DNA of 64,000 bases from the NCBI GenBank assembly GCA_902619105.1, contig CACNCV010000001.1:1-64000 (forward strand). The letters run 5' to 3'. Positions 35,808 through 45,488 of this stretch are shown piece after piece. The notes under the pieces were generated by a model. It was not told where the DNA came from. It made no database searches and worked only from the letters and a program-made list of their open reading frames with translations. A program made the position numbers and the translations under genes. The DNA is from an uncultured Pelagibacteraceae bacterium (GTDB lineage Bacteria; Pseudomonadota; Alphaproteobacteria; Pelagibacterales; AG-422-B15). Numbering within the stretch: position 1 is the stretch's first letter; each line of letters opens with the position of its first letter.

Positions 35808-36667
35808 TGAGTTCATCAATTTCAAAAAAAGGTTTGGGTCGTGGACTTTCATCACTTATGGGTGATACTAAAGATGTCTCAATTCAAAATGAAACTTCAA
35901 ATCAAGAAACAAAAATTTCTATTTCAAATTTAAAACCAAGCCCGTCACAGCCCCGAAGGCTATTTGATAAAAATAGTATTAATGAACTGGCTGAGTCAAT
36001 AAAATCAAAAGGACTGGTACAACCCATATTAGTTAGACCTTCACCAACAGAGTCTGGAACATATGAAATCATTGCAGGTGAGAGAAGATGGCGAGCGGCC
36101 CAAATTGCACAACTTCACGAAATTCCTGCAGTTGTTAGAAAACTAGATGATGTAGAAGCGTTAGAAATCGCAATTATAGAAAATGTACAACGTTCTGATC
36201 TATCACCAATTGAGGAAGCTGCGGGATATAAAAGATTAATTGAAAACCACGGCCATACTCAAGAAGCACTTGCAGACATCGTTGGTAAAAGCAGAAGTCA
36301 TATTGCAAATATCATCAGATTACTTGGCTTACCTCAGTCCATTCAAGACATGATTTCTGAGGGAAAAATTTCATCAGGGCATGCCCGCGCTATTATGAAT
36401 AGTGCCTTCCCAGAACAACTAGCAGAAAAAATTGTTAGCGAAAATTTAAGTGTAAGGGCCGCAGAAGACCTTGCAAAACAAAGAAAGCAAGGTGTAAAGA
36501 AAGTTAAATTAAAAGATCCTGATACGATTGATCTAGAAAATAATTTAACAGCAAAGCTTGGATTAAACGTTTTGATTGATCACAAAGGAAAAAAGGGCGG
36601 TTCAATTAAAATAGAATACAAGTCTCTTGATCAATTAGAATTAGTGACTGCTAAATTAAAAAATTAA
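35807..36667 (+). CDS. parB: ParB, centromere-binding CTPase
   Basis: Binds parS and spreads as a CTP-dependent clamp. At 286 aa it has the N-terminal KGLGRGLSSLMGD, the CTP-binding boxes IKSKGLVQPILVRP, GERRWRAAQIA and IIENVQRSDLSPIEEA, and the helix-turn-helix TQEALADIVGKSRSHIANIIRLL. A C-terminal dimerisation region follows. Its TAA stop interlocks with that of convergent holA in the four bases TTAA. Confidence 0.97.
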   Translation: MSSSISKKGLGRGLSSLMGDTKDVSIQNETSNQETKISISNLKPSPSQPRRLFDKNSINELAESIKSKGLVQPILVRPSPTESGTYEIIAGERRWRAAQIAQLHEIPAVVRKLDDVEALEIAIIENVQRSDLSPIEEAAGYKRLIENHGHTQEALADIVGKSRSHIANIIRLLGLPQSIQDMISEGKISSGHARAIMNSAFPEQLAEKIVSENLSVRAAEDLAKQRKQGVKKVKLKDPDTIDLENNLTAKLGLNVLIDHKGKKGGSIKIEYKSLDQLELVTAKLKN

Positions 36668-37701
36668 TTTTTAAAATATTGTTTAGCACTGCTTGCAACA
36701 AGAAGTATTGTTTTTTCGCAATTAAGGATTGCTAGTTTACTATTTAATTTACAAATAATTTCTGCCTCTAATAGTTTATTCAAATTATGTTCGATACTTT
36801 TTAAAGGCCATTTAAGACAATGTCTTTGAAAACTTTCTTTGTCCTTCCAAAACAAAGGGGGCTTGAGATCTCTCACTGCATTCTCAAAATTGTTACCTTT
36901 TTTCATTTCAATTTTTGTTTTTTGTATTCTAATAATATAATTCATTAAACTTCGTACCAAACTTATTGGATTATTGCCCTCAGATAAAAGTCTACTAATT
37001 ATTTTAGAGCTTTTAGAGGTGTTACCATACATAACAGCTTCATTCATTTTATTCAAATTTTGTGAACTGGAGTCATTAAGTAAAAATTTAGCATCATCTA
37101 GAGAGAGTGTTTTATCTGTATTTCCTATAAAGAGATTAATTTTTTCAAGTTCATTATTGTTAATCATTCGATCATTACTTAAATTTTGCATGAGATAATT
37201 TTTAATATCTCGGTCTATATTTAAATTATTTTTAGAAATAAAATTTTCCACATGTTGCATTAGGGCTTTCGCATCATCATCATAACATGCAAGCGAAAAA
37301 CATGATTCATGACTCTCAAAAAATTTCCTTATTTTAGATGATTTAGTTAGGTTGCCCGCTTTGATTATAAGAACTGAGTTTTGAGGAGCATCATTAATGA
37401 CAGGTTCAATAAATGTTAAGTGTTTGTCTTTGGGTGTGTCGACGATCAAAATCCTTCCCTTAAAAAACATTGATACTGTCTTTAAATTACTATCTACAGC
37501 ATAATTGTCTTCATCCAATTCTCTACTGCTCAGGGCTAATTCTTCATATTCATTTTTTGAAGTTATGTTATGGATAATTTTTTTTATTTGATCTCTTACT
37601 AAGCCCTCATTTGGTCCATAAACCAGAAAACTTAAAAAGGAGGATTTATCAACATTAATTCTATCCAATTGAAATTCTTTAATCAGCATTTGATTCTGCA
37701 A
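36664..37701 (-). CDS. holA: HolA, DNA polymerase III delta subunit
   Basis: Clamp-loader subunit that opens the sliding clamp. The 345-aa protein has the N-terminal LVYGPNEGLVRDQIKKI degenerate P-loop, a central VLIIKAGNLTKSSKIRKFFE segment and the C-terminal AAA+ collar region with NNPISLVRSLMNYIIRIQKTK. No functional Walker A is expected in delta. It starts 23 bases inside lptE, so these are coupled. A plus-strand frame at 36974 is a shadow. Confidence 0.92.
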   Translation of the reverse strand: MQNQMLIKEFQLDRINVDKSSFLSFLVYGPNEGLVRDQIKKIIHNITSKNEYEELALSSRELDEDNYAVDSNLKTVSMFFKGRILIVDTPKDKHLTFIEPVINDAPQNSVLIIKAGNLTKSSKIRKFFESHESCFSLACYDDDAKALMQHVENFISKNNLNIDRDIKNYLMQNLSNDRMINNNELEKINLFIGNTDKTLSLDDAKFLLNDSSSQNLNKMNEAVMYGNTSKSSKIISRLLSEGNNPISLVRSLMNYIIRIQKTKIEMKKGNNFENAVRDLKPPLFWKDKESFQRHCLKWPLKSIEHNLNKLLEAEIICKLNSKLAILNCEKTILLVASSAKQYFKN

Positions 37702-38167
37702 TGCTACTTTCTACTTTTGATGTCATAATTTGAAGAGCATTTTTAGTTGCATTTTGGGTCATGCGCTTTTTTATGTCTTCATTGTTGAACTCAGACTCAC
37801 CAACATCATATTGTGCAAAGCCTCGACTTATACCTGAGGAAATCATACTGCCGTTATCGGTCTGAATAATCTCGAATTTTATGGATACTTCGATTCTATA
37901 TTTAGCTACAGTTCCGTTCGTATTAATAATCAGAGGTGTTTGTTCCTCTTGAACGTTCAATAAAACTTCATAGGGAGGATTATCTTTTGAATAAACAGAT
38001 TTACTGACTTCATCCTGTATTTCTCGTGATACCTGATTAACAATTTTAAAAGTATAGTTTCTTACACCTAAGTCGCCATCTGCAAACTTATACATTGGTT
38101 GGAAACCACAACTATTTAATAAAAGAAATGCTGTTACAACAAATACTATAGAAATACCTTTACCCAT
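37679..38167 (-). CDS. lptE: LptE-like LPS-assembly lipoprotein
   Basis: A 162-aa lipoprotein whose signal peptide (FVVTAFLLLNSCGFQPMY) has a lipobox ending at Cys21, followed by GFQPMY, the characteristic LptE start. LptE plugs LptD and delivers LPS to the outer surface. Sequence conservation in this family is low, and the call rests on the lipobox, length and its position between leuS and holA. It overlaps both neighbours. Confidence 0.85.
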   Translation of the reverse strand: MGKGISIVFVVTAFLLLNSCGFQPMYKFADGDLGVRNYTFKIVNQVSREIQDEVSKSVYSKDNPPYEVLLNVQEEQTPLIINTNGTVAKYRIEVSIKFEIIQTDNGSMISSGISRGFAQYDVGESEFNNEDIKKRMTQNATKNALQIMTSKVESSIAESNAD

Positions 38168-39899
38168 TTTTATCTAATATCTCCATCATTTCTGTCAAAT
38201 GTGTTTTGTAATTTACCCAAGCGCCAATTGACTTTTTATTTATTGGTTGCCTTACTTGCTCTAAACTAGCTGTCCTTACCTGTCGTCTGTTTTTGTAAAA
38301 TTCCATACAACTATCCTCCCAATCTAAACCACAAAACTTTAGTAATTCAATTGTTATATTTTTTTGATTATTGACTAATTCCTCATTATCAAGAATAAAA
38401 ATCTCTTGGTTAAACCTTTTTAACCATACATTCATTAGGTTTTCATGAAATTGATAGTATTTAGCAAGAGTTTTCTGATTATAGCAATAAAGGTGTCTTC
38501 CTTCCACAAACCTTTGTGTTAGTAAAGAAAAACAATTGTCTGCAGGCTGCCTTTTGCAGTAAATTATTTTTGATTCTGGAAAAATATATCTTATCAAATC
38601 TATTAATAGAAAATTATGAGGCATTTTATCACAAATGTATTTTTCACCATGCCTATTTATATTTGTTATTGAGTTAAGATACTCTCTTCTAATATCTACA
38701 AGACTTTTACTCGATTCTAAGCTCTCAAAGTATTTCCTTATATTTTCTGTACTGGGCATGTTTATTACATCCTGTAATTTTGTTAAATGTAATAAATAGC
38801 GTAGTTCACCAGCTCCATATACCTCGGAATGAGCTGACAAAATTTGTTCACATAAAGTTGTGCCTGACCTAGGCATACCGCAAATAAATATTGGAATTAC
38901 GGAATTTTTTTTTATTTGGATTTTGGGATAACTTCTGTTTTCTGCAAGCTTTTCAAATAAAACCTCATCTTTTTTGATATCAAAATCTACAATTTGAAAA
39001 CATAATTCATTCATTATTTCTAAGTATTTATATGACTCATCAAAATTTTCTATATTTCTAAAGTACTCAAAGAATCCTCTAGCTATAGTTATTTTTTGAT
39101 CAATATTTAGATCAGAGCTAGCCAACCTATCTGAAAAAAATTTTATTTCTTGAGCACTCAATAAATTTTTTTTGTCACTTGCGTACTGAGCAAAAAATTG
39201 AATGAGATTTTTGACTGGTTCATTATTCAAGCGTTTTTTGAATAGGTTTTTAAATCCAACATCAATAATTTCTTTTGATTTTTTGAAATCCCCAATTTCT
39301 TTGTAAGCAGTACCTAAATTAATTTGAAACTCTTCATTATTTGGATGTTTTTTTACAAGTCTTTTCATCAAATCAAGAGCTTTATCAATTTCATGATTAA
39401 GAACAAGTGCTTTAGCATGAGTACTAATTGTATTTGGATTATCAGGATCAATTGCAAGTAGTGTGTTTGAATACTTTAGGGAACTTTCGCCATCACCTCT
39501 TCGCGCATATAATTCAGCAAGATTCTTTACTGCGGGATAATAATTATCTGATATTGATAATGCTTTATTAAAACATTTTACAGCAAGCTCATATTCCTTA
39601 GCAATAATATAAGATGTACCCATATTGTTATAAGCTTCAAAACCATTTGGATTTTTTTTTAAACACTTAACAAAGAAATTAAATGAGTCTTCCACTCTAC
39701 CGGTGTCCTGATAAAGAATACCTATATGTCTATTTAATTCATAACTTTCAGGGTATGAAATGAGAAGTTTCTTATATAATTTTTCAGTTTCAGTAAAATT
39801 TTTTGATTTATGAATATCTATTGCTTTAGCTAATTTATTATAAAATGTTGCATCCTCTAACCCTTTAGACTTATTCTTTCTTCTTTCGTGTCTATTCAT
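38160..39899 (-). CDS. TPR-repeat protein fused to a sulfotransferase domain
   Basis: A 579-aa two-part protein. Residues about 20-250 are tandem tetratricopeptide repeats (for example [29 protein letters not shown]). From about residue 310 there is a sulfotransferase domain with the PAPS 5'-phosphosulfate loop [17 protein letters not shown] and the [10 protein letters not shown] segment, plus a later [13 protein letters not shown]-like 3'-phosphate loop. Such fusions are common in marine Alphaproteobacteria and are thought to sulfate surface or secreted molecules. The acceptor is unknown. It overlaps both leuS and lptE by eight bases, so it has been fully absorbed into the operon. Confidence 0.87.
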   Translation of the reverse strand: MNRHERRKNKSKGLEDATFYNKLAKAIDIHKSKNFTETEKLYKKLLISYPESYELNRHIGILYQDTGRVEDSFNFFVKCLKKNPNGFEAYNNMGTSYIIAKEYELAVKCFNKALSISDNYYPAVKNLAELYARRGDGESSLKYSNTLLAIDPDNPNTISTHAKALVLNHEIDKALDLMKRLVKKHPNNEEFQINLGTAYKEIGDFKKSKEIIDVGFKNLFKKRLNNEPVKNLIQFFAQYASDKKNLLSAQEIKFFSDRLASSDLNIDQKITIARGFFEYFRNIENFDESYKYLEIMNELCFQIVDFDIKKDEVLFEKLAENRSYPKIQIKKNSVIPIFICGMPRSGTTLCEQILSAHSEVYGAGELRYLLHLTKLQDVINMPSTENIRKYFESLESSKSLVDIRREYLNSITNINRHGEKYICDKMPHNFLLIDLIRYIFPESKIIYCKRQPADNCFSLLTQRFVEGRHLYCYNQKTLAKYYQFHENLMNVWLKRFNQEIFILDNEELVNNQKNITIELLKFCGLDWEDSCMEFYKNRRQVRTASLEQVRQPINKKSIGAWVNYKTHLTEMMEILDKNG

Positions 39900-42468
39900 T
39901 TTTTTCTATTACGATATTCAAAATTTTATTAGGCACATAAATCCTCTTTATAATTTTAGAATCTTCAACATGTTCACTAACATTTTTAATATTTTTTATT
40001 TTTTCTATAACCTCTGCCTCTGTAGCCCCTAAATTTGTTTCTATTTCCGCTCTTCTTTTTCCATTTACTTGAATTACAATTGTTGCTTTTTCTCTAACAA
40101 TAAATTTTTTATCTGTTTTAGGCCATGGCTCAGAAGTAAGCGAATTTGTATTGCCACATAAATTCCAACATTCTTCAGCTAAATGCGGAACCATTGGTTC
40201 AATTATGCGGATTAATATCTTTAGTGATATCTTTAAGGCATGTTTTTCACTGGACTGGGTTGGTTGAAATTTTGATATGTGGTTGATGAGTTCATAGATT
40301 TTTGCAACACCGACATTCATTTGAAATTTTTCTATACTATTTGTAACAGCATCAAGAGATTGATGTGTTTTTTGAAGTAGTAATTTGGCACTTGTTGAGT
40401 ACTCATTTGTGTCATTCTCCGTATCATTTTCTCTTAATAAGTGGATATTTGAAGTAATTGTGGTCCATATTTTTTGACAGAATCGCCATGAGCCATGAAT
40501 ACCAGAGTCTGACCAATTTATATCTCTTTCTGGTGGACTATCAGATAACATAAACCATCGTGCGGAGTCTGAGCCGTAGTTTTTTATAATTTCTTCAGGG
40601 TCTATTACATTTTTTTTTGATTTAGACATTGATTCGTTTGGACCCATCGTTACTTCTAAACCATTTGAAGCTTGATACAGCTTTCCATCTCTATGTTCAA
40701 CATCACTTGGAAATACCCATGCGCCCTCTTCGTTCTTAAATGTCGCATGACATACCATTCCTTGAGTGAAAAGAGATTTAAATGGCTCTTTAATGGCCTC
40801 TATGTTTAATGCCTTAGAGAAAAATCTTGAGTACAACAAATGTAAAATAGCGTGTTCAATACCTCCCACATATTGATCAACCGGCATCCAATAATTTATT
40901 TCATTTTTATCAAATGGGTTTTCGCATTTCGGAGAACAAAATCTTAGAAAATACCATGCGGAGTCAACAAAAGTATCGAGTGTGTCAGTTTCCCTTATGG
41001 CTTTCATTCCAGTCTCAGGGCAAGTGGTATATTTCCATGTAGGGTGATTTGCTAGTGGATTTCCAGATTTAGATAAATCAACTTCACTTGGTAACTCAAT
41101 GGGTAAATCCTTTTCAGGTACAGGAATTATTTCTCCATCTTCTCGATACAATATGGGTATCGGGCAACCCCAATAGCGTTGTCTTGAAATGCCCCAGTCC
41201 CGAAGTCGATAGTTTATTGTTTTTTTTCCAATTTTCTTTTTTTCTAATTCATTAATCACTGTTTCTTTTGCTTCTTCAATTGTTTGCCCATTGAGAAAAG
41301 AGGAATTAATTATTGAACCTTCACCGGTATACGCTTCATCAACATCAGTGTTATTGATACCATCGGGTTTTATAACTTGAATTATTTCAAGGTTATATTT
41401 TTTCGCAAAATCCATATCTCTTTGATCATGTGCAGGACAGCCATAAATTGCTCCTGTCCCATAATCCATTAATATGAAGTTTGCAATAAACAAGGGAAGT
41501 TTCTTGTTTTTTAAAAAGGGATGAGGCACTTCGAGTCTAGTTGAAATACCAATTTTTTCATTTTTGGAAATACTCTCCTCGTTTAATTTTTGTGATTGTA
41601 ATTTTTTTACTTCATTAGAAATATCTTGATCATTCTCTAAAATATCCTCAACAAGGGGGTGAAAAGGAGAAATTGCAATAAATGTTGCCCCAAAAATAGT
41701 ATCCGGCCTCGTTGTAAAAATTTTTAATTGCTTTGTATTAAAGTTTTTATAATTTGAGTGAATATCAAAATTTATCTCGCAACCAAGAGATCTTCCAATC
41801 CAGTTTTTTTGCATTAACTTTACCTTTTCAGGCCAATCTGGCATTTCCTCTAAGCACTCTAGTAGTTCGTTTGCGTGAGAGGTAATATTAAAAAACCACT
41901 GCGATAGTTTTTTTTGTTCCACTTCGACTCCCGATCTCCAGCCTCTACCGTCAATCACCTGTTCATTGGCCAGCACAGTGTTTTCAACTGGATCCCAATT
42001 TACCATTGACTCTTTCTTGTAAATTAAATTTTTTTTATAAAACATCAGAAATAGTTTTTGTTGCTGGTGGTAATATTCTTTATCACATGTTGCGATTTCT
42101 CTTTCCCAGTCTATTGATAAACCCATAGACTTAAGTTGCGATCGCATTGTGCTGATATTTTCATATGTCCACTTACTAGGAGAAATGTTGTTTTCAATTG
42201 CTGCATTTTCAGCTGGTAAGCCAAACGCATCCCAACCCATCGGATGCATTACATTATAGCCTTTTGCTCTTTTGTATCGTGCAATGACATCTCCAAGAGT
42301 ATAATTTCTAACATGGCCCATGTGAATTTTTCCAGACGGATATGGAAACATTTCCAAAATATAATATTTCTTTTTTTTAGGATCTAGTTCACTGTGAAAT
42401 GTTTTATTCTCACTCCAATACGACTGCCACTTAGTTTCAATTGTTCTCGGATTATACTTTTCTGACAT
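39892..42468 (-). CDS. leuS: LeuS, leucyl-tRNA synthetase
   Basis: Class I synthetase charging tRNA-Leu (858 aa, standard). The HIGH-type motif is HMGH in [17 protein letters not shown] near residue 50. A large CP1 editing domain (about 220-420) contains [12 protein letters not shown] and [21 protein letters not shown]. The second ATP motif is [11 protein letters not shown] near residue 610, and the anticodon-binding and C-terminal domains follow. It is 21 bases downstream of the DUF3576 gene and starts the lipid/replication run to holA. Confidence 0.98.
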   Translation of the reverse strand: MSEKYNPRTIETKWQSYWSENKTFHSELDPKKKKYYILEMFPYPSGKIHMGHVRNYTLGDVIARYKRAKGYNVMHPMGWDAFGLPAENAAIENNISPSKWTYENISTMRSQLKSMGLSIDWEREIATCDKEYYHQQQKLFLMFYKKNLIYKKESMVNWDPVENTVLANEQVIDGRGWRSGVEVEQKKLSQWFFNITSHANELLECLEEMPDWPEKVKLMQKNWIGRSLGCEINFDIHSNYKNFNTKQLKIFTTRPDTIFGATFIAISPFHPLVEDILENDQDISNEVKKLQSQKLNEESISKNEKIGISTRLEVPHPFLKNKKLPLFIANFILMDYGTGAIYGCPAHDQRDMDFAKKYNLEIIQVIKPDGINNTDVDEAYTGEGSIINSSFLNGQTIEEAKETVINELEKKKIGKKTINYRLRDWGISRQRYWGCPIPILYREDGEIIPVPEKDLPIELPSEVDLSKSGNPLANHPTWKYTTCPETGMKAIRETDTLDTFVDSAWYFLRFCSPKCENPFDKNEINYWMPVDQYVGGIEHAILHLLYSRFFSKALNIEAIKEPFKSLFTQGMVCHATFKNEEGAWVFPSDVEHRDGKLYQASNGLEVTMGPNESMSKSKKNVIDPEEIIKNYGSDSARWFMLSDSPPERDINWSDSGIHGSWRFCQKIWTTITSNIHLLRENDTENDTNEYSTSAKLLLQKTHQSLDAVTNSIEKFQMNVGVAKIYELINHISKFQPTQSSEKHALKISLKILIRIIEPMVPHLAEECWNLCGNTNSLTSEPWPKTDKKFIVREKATIVIQVNGKRRAEIETNLGATEAEVIEKIKNIKNVSEHVEDSKIIKRIYVPNKILNIVIEKNE

Positions 42469-42489
42469 AAAAATAAACTAAGTTATTTA

Positions 42490-43053
42490 CTATGATAAGT
42501 CGACAGCGGTTTTCAGTGAACGAGCTTTAGTTAAAATACTTTCTTTTATTTTATTTGCCTTTTCATTATCTTGGCCTTGATCGATCCAATTTGAACCATC
42601 AAATTTTTGAGTAAACATTTGAACAGAGATCGAATTGTCGTTAAGTTCATTGTCTAATAATCTGACATTAATCTTAATTCTTAATTCATTTTTATTGATT
42701 GTATGCCAGTCGGTTATAATGATGCCTGATGATGAATCAACAGAGGCCAACGGCATAAAACTTAATTTATCTAAAATGACATTAAAAGTTAGACTGTCCA
42801 ATGAAGCTTGATAATTTGAGCTATCCTCGCCTAATACTAATTCTCTAAGCGTTGGAGTTTTTCTATCTTCGTCGAAAAGCGTCGTATGATTTGCTTGACC
42901 ATCTCTCATGTTATCTTTCACTAAATCTTCATGAGTGGTTCTATTTGGTTCAATATCGAGTTGGCTGCAACCTGTCAAAATTAACAAAGCTAACGTTAAT
43001 AAAGATGGTATGGTGAAAATGAGATTAATTTTGTCAAAAACAATGGTTTTCAT
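42490..43053 (-). CDS. DUF3576 lipoprotein
   Basis: A 187-aa protein from the ATG at 43053, with signal sequence IPSLLTLALLILTGCSQ giving a lipobox cysteine near residue 28. Downstream, REIVLGEDSS-like (here RELVLGEDSS), LDSLTFNVILDKLSFMPLASVD and SGIIITDWHTI are characteristic of the alphaproteobacterial DUF3576 family. Function unknown; it probably sits in the outer membrane. The frame stays open to 43185, but that part would place a second hydrophobic region ahead of the signal peptide, so the shorter start is used. DUF3576 followed by leuS is a recurring alphaproteobacterial pair. Confidence 0.85.
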   Translation of the reverse strand: MKTIVFDKINLIFTIPSLLTLALLILTGCSQLDIEPNRTTHEDLVKDNMRDGQANHTTLFDEDRKTPTLRELVLGEDSSNYQASLDSLTFNVILDKLSFMPLASVDSSSGIIITDWHTINKNELRIKINVRLLDNELNDNSISVQMFTQKFDGSNWIDQGQDNEKANKIKESILTKARSLKTAVDLS

Positions 43054-43233
43054 AGAATTTTTAATGATATTTAGCATTAATATATTGAAAAAGAATAATA
43101 ATTCAAATTTACTGAAAAATAATGATTTTTGAGAGATTATCTTATGTGATATAAATGCAACATATATAATTAAAAATAGTGTCATTTATACAAAATCGTT
43201 AATTTTTTGAGCTTTTTTGGTTATATTACTGTC

Positions 43234-43247
43234 AGTTAAATTTAACT
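43234..43247. promoter_or_regulatory. Perfect 14-base palindrome upstream of the porin
   Basis: AGTTAAATTTAACT is a perfect palindrome 33 bases before the porin ATG, within the 227-base gap between the DUF3576 and porin genes. It could be an operator for a dimeric regulator, although AT-rich palindromes of this size also arise by chance. The rest of the gap is AT-rich with no clear promoter pair. Confidence 0.35.
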
Positions 43248-43280
43248 ATGATCAACTATCATAATGAAAGGAAAAAATTT

Positions 43281-44246
43281 ATGAATAGATCAAAAATCTT
43301 AGGCGCATCTGCGTTGGCATCTTTGATGGCCGCTGGTGCAGCACAAGCAGAAATGTCCGTGAGTGGATATTTGCTAGGTGCTTTTGCTGATAGTGATGGT
43401 GGTGGATTAGCGGTTTCTAATACATCAGAAACAGTTACAGTATCATACTCAGACTCATTAGATAATGGTATGGGACTTGCTGTTGGAATGGATATCACTG
43501 ACTCATTAGGCACTGTAGTAACAATCGACACTGGCATGGGATCAGTAACTTTTAGTGCAGATGGAAAAGGAGACTCAGCTCTTGATAAAGTTGACGGGTC
43601 TACTGTTTGCTTCAGCATGTATTACTGTGGAGCTGCTTACAATGCGTCATATAACGATGGTGATACTGTATCAGGTAATTCAATCAGATATGTATCTCCA
43701 GCAATCAACGGCTTTACTATCCAAGCATCAATGGGTCTAGAGGGTACTTACGATAACTCTGGCAAAACTGGTGCTGGTGGAACAGCTGCATCTCCTGCTA
43801 ACGGATCTGCGACTGAAAAAGTTCTAGGAACTGATTCAATCGGTATTACTGGTTCAATCATGGGTGTAACTGTAAAAGCTGGTATGGCTGACATTAACTA
43901 TGACCAAGGTGGAGGAAGTACATCAGTTGACCAAACTCCATCTATGTACGGCTTGGGTTATTCTATAGCTGGATTAGATCTTGGTTATAATGTCTATGAC
44001 TCTGATGACACTGCAAGTTCTGAGGAAACTCAGTACGGTGTAGGTACATCGATGATGGGAGTGTATCTAGGTGCACAGTTTGCTACACACGATACTACTG
44101 GAAACGACACAGATTACATGACTTTGAGTGCAATCAAAAGCATGGGAGCTGCATCGTTCTCATATGAGTATGTTGAAGTAGATGAAGCTGGTGGTACGAG
44201 CAATGACTCTGATGCTCACTACCTCGGTTACTCAATCGGTTTCTAA
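43281..44246 (+). CDS. Outer-membrane porin
   Basis: A 321-aa beta-barrel protein. The signal peptide is ILGASALASLMAAGAAQA, with cleavage before EMSVSGYLLGAFADSDGGG, the usual first strand of alphaproteobacterial porins. The mature part is Gly/Asp/Ser/Thr-rich with alternating hydrophobic strands and ends SDAHYLGYSIGF, a C-terminal phenylalanine as recognised by BamA. A Cys pair near the middle (VCFSMYYCGAAY) might form a disulfide in a loop. The ATG at 43281 has an AAGGA ribosome-binding site; an upstream ATG at 43248 is not used. A strong terminator follows, and GC content and codon use look like a highly expressed gene. Confidence 0.88.
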   Translation: MNRSKILGASALASLMAAGAAQAEMSVSGYLLGAFADSDGGGLAVSNTSETVTVSYSDSLDNGMGLAVGMDITDSLGTVVTIDTGMGSVTFSADGKGDSALDKVDGSTVCFSMYYCGAAYNASYNDGDTVSGNSIRYVSPAINGFTIQASMGLEGTYDNSGKTGAGGTAASPANGSATEKVLGTDSIGITGSIMGVTVKAGMADINYDQGGGSTSVDQTPSMYGLGYSIAGLDLGYNVYDSDDTASSEETQYGVGTSMMGVYLGAQFATHDTTGNDTDYMTLSAIKSMGAASFSYEYVEVDEAGGTSNDSDAHYLGYSIGF

Positions 44247-44265
44247 GTTAATTTAATTTAACTTA
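44244..44265. repeat. Inverted repeat after the porin, near-copy of the element before mnmG
   Basis: TAAGTTAA (44244-44251) and TTAACTTA (44258-44265) with loop TTTAAT. The first TAA is the porin stop codon. The extended sequence from 44242 matches that at 32491 in 24 of 25 aligned positions, allowing one inserted base. It stands just before the intrinsic terminator. Confidence 0.6.
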
Positions 44266-44275
44266 AGCCTATTAA

Positions 44276-44309
44276 ACACCCTACGCATTGTTGCGTAGGG
44301 TGTTTTTTT
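44276..44309 (+). terminator. Intrinsic terminator of the porin gene
   Basis: A perfect 12-base-pair stem (ACACCCTACGCA at 44276-44287, TGCGTAGGGTGT at 44292-44303) with a TTGT loop, followed by a run of T to 44309. It is the only strong rho-independent terminator I found in the window, fitting the high expression expected for the porin. Confidence 0.95.
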
Positions 44310-44326
44310 ATGTATAGACTAAAATT

Positions 44327-44974
44327 ATGTATAAAAGTTTCTTAGTTCAATTTAACAAAGCCGTATTAGAAGCTGGGCGTGATATTGATGAAATTGAGTT
44401 GATTGCAGTAAGTAAAAAAAAGCCACTCAATGATATCGAAAAAGTATTTAATGAGGGGCAACTGTCTTTTGGTGAAAACCAAATTCAAGAGATTGAAACT
44501 AAATGGACTAATTTTAAAAAAGAAAATAAAAATATTTCTCTTCATTATGTTGGATCAATACAAAGTCGTAAAACAAACTCCATACTTAAGCATTGTGATG
44601 TAATTCACTCTGTAGACAGAATAAAGATTGTAAAACTTATTAGACAATTTGAAGAAGAAACAGGTATCAAAAGAAAATATTTTCTTCAAATCAATACAGG
44701 AGATGAACCACAAAAATCAGGAGTACTATTAAAAGAATCGGATAGCTTTATTGAAGAGTGTAAAAATATTCATAATTTTAATATTTCTGGTTTAATGTGC
44801 CTTCCTCCAATTGATGAAGATCCTGCTAAGCACTTTAATATTTTGAAGAGTCTTGCTAACAATCACAAAATATCTTCACTCAGCATGGGCATGTCCCATG
44901 ATTTTAAAACTGCTATTAAGTGTGGTGCAACGCACATTCGAATAGGAACCTCAATATTTGGTGAGAGGACTTAG
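44327..44974 (+). CDS. yggS: YggS/PLPBP-family pyridoxal-phosphate homeostasis protein
   Basis: PLP-binding TIM-barrel protein without known catalysis. LIAVSKKKPLNDIEKVFNEG contains the PLP lysine near residue 27, and FGENQIQEIETKW, HYVGSIQSRKTN, INTGDEPQKSGV and LSMGMSHDFKTAIKCGATHIRIGT are the family hallmarks. Length 215 aa. Its TAG stop interlocks with the TAA of the convergent L,D-transpeptidase gene. Confidence 0.95.
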   Translation: MYKSFLVQFNKAVLEAGRDIDEIELIAVSKKKPLNDIEKVFNEGQLSFGENQIQEIETKWTNFKKENKNISLHYVGSIQSRKTNSILKHCDVIHSVDRIKIVKLIRQFEEETGIKRKYFLQINTGDEPQKSGVLLKESDSFIEECKNIHNFNISGLMCLPPIDEDPAKHFNILKSLANNHKISSLSMGMSHDFKTAIKCGATHIRIGTSIFGERT

Positions 44975-45465
44975 TTTTTGATATCAATAATCGTATCTTT
45001 ATTTATTTGAGGGGCAATTTCTAGCAAATCATTTTTAGATACTGCGACACAGCCCTGAGTACCCCTATAATCTTTATGAGCGACGTGTAAAAATATCGCG
45101 CTTCCTTTACCAGGTAAAGTAGGATTTAAGTTATAGTCAATAACACAGATGATGTCGTATAAATCATCATCTCGAAATAGTTTTTCTGCACTTTGCGTAA
45201 ATGGAAATTTTACGAATTTATTATAAAACTTGCTTTCTGGGTCATCACACCAGCCGTCATCTGGTTGGATTTTTATTGATTTATTAAAAAAATTGATTTC
45301 ACCTAACTTATCTGCTCTATAGTAAATTTCTTTAAATTTAAACTTCCCATATGGTGTACAGCCGTCACCTTCCACTTTACTATTTGTAATACCATTACTT
45401 CCAATCGCGCAGGTAAATCTCTTTCCATTTATATTTAAGAAGTTTTTTTGTACTAAGAGTTTCAT
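44971..45465 (-). CDS. YkuD-type L,D-transpeptidase
   Basis: A 164-aa catalytic domain. IFLHVAHKDYRGTQGCVAVSKNDL contains the conserved histidine and the TQGCVAV catalytic cysteine motif of the YkuD fold, which cross-links or modifies peptidoglycan via L,D bonds. Earlier GDGCTPYGKFKF is also conserved. I see no obvious signal peptide, as is usual for this small proteobacterial subgroup; how it reaches the periplasm is unclear. It is divergent from the winged-helix gene across 23 bases. Confidence 0.88.
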   Translation of the reverse strand: MKLLVQKNFLNINGKRFTCAIGSNGITNSKVEGDGCTPYGKFKFKEIYYRADKLGEINFFNKSIKIQPDDGWCDDPESKFYNKFVKFPFTQSAEKLFRDDDLYDIICVIDYNLNPTLPGKGSAIFLHVAHKDYRGTQGCVAVSKNDLLEIAPQINKDTIIDIKN

Positions 45466-45488
45466 TCAATGTTATATTATTAAGTTAA

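Noticed and set aside
43054-43185. Upstream extension of the DUF3576 lipoprotein
   Set aside because: It would put a second hydrophobic stretch before a clear lipoprotein signal peptide; the ATG at 43053 is better.
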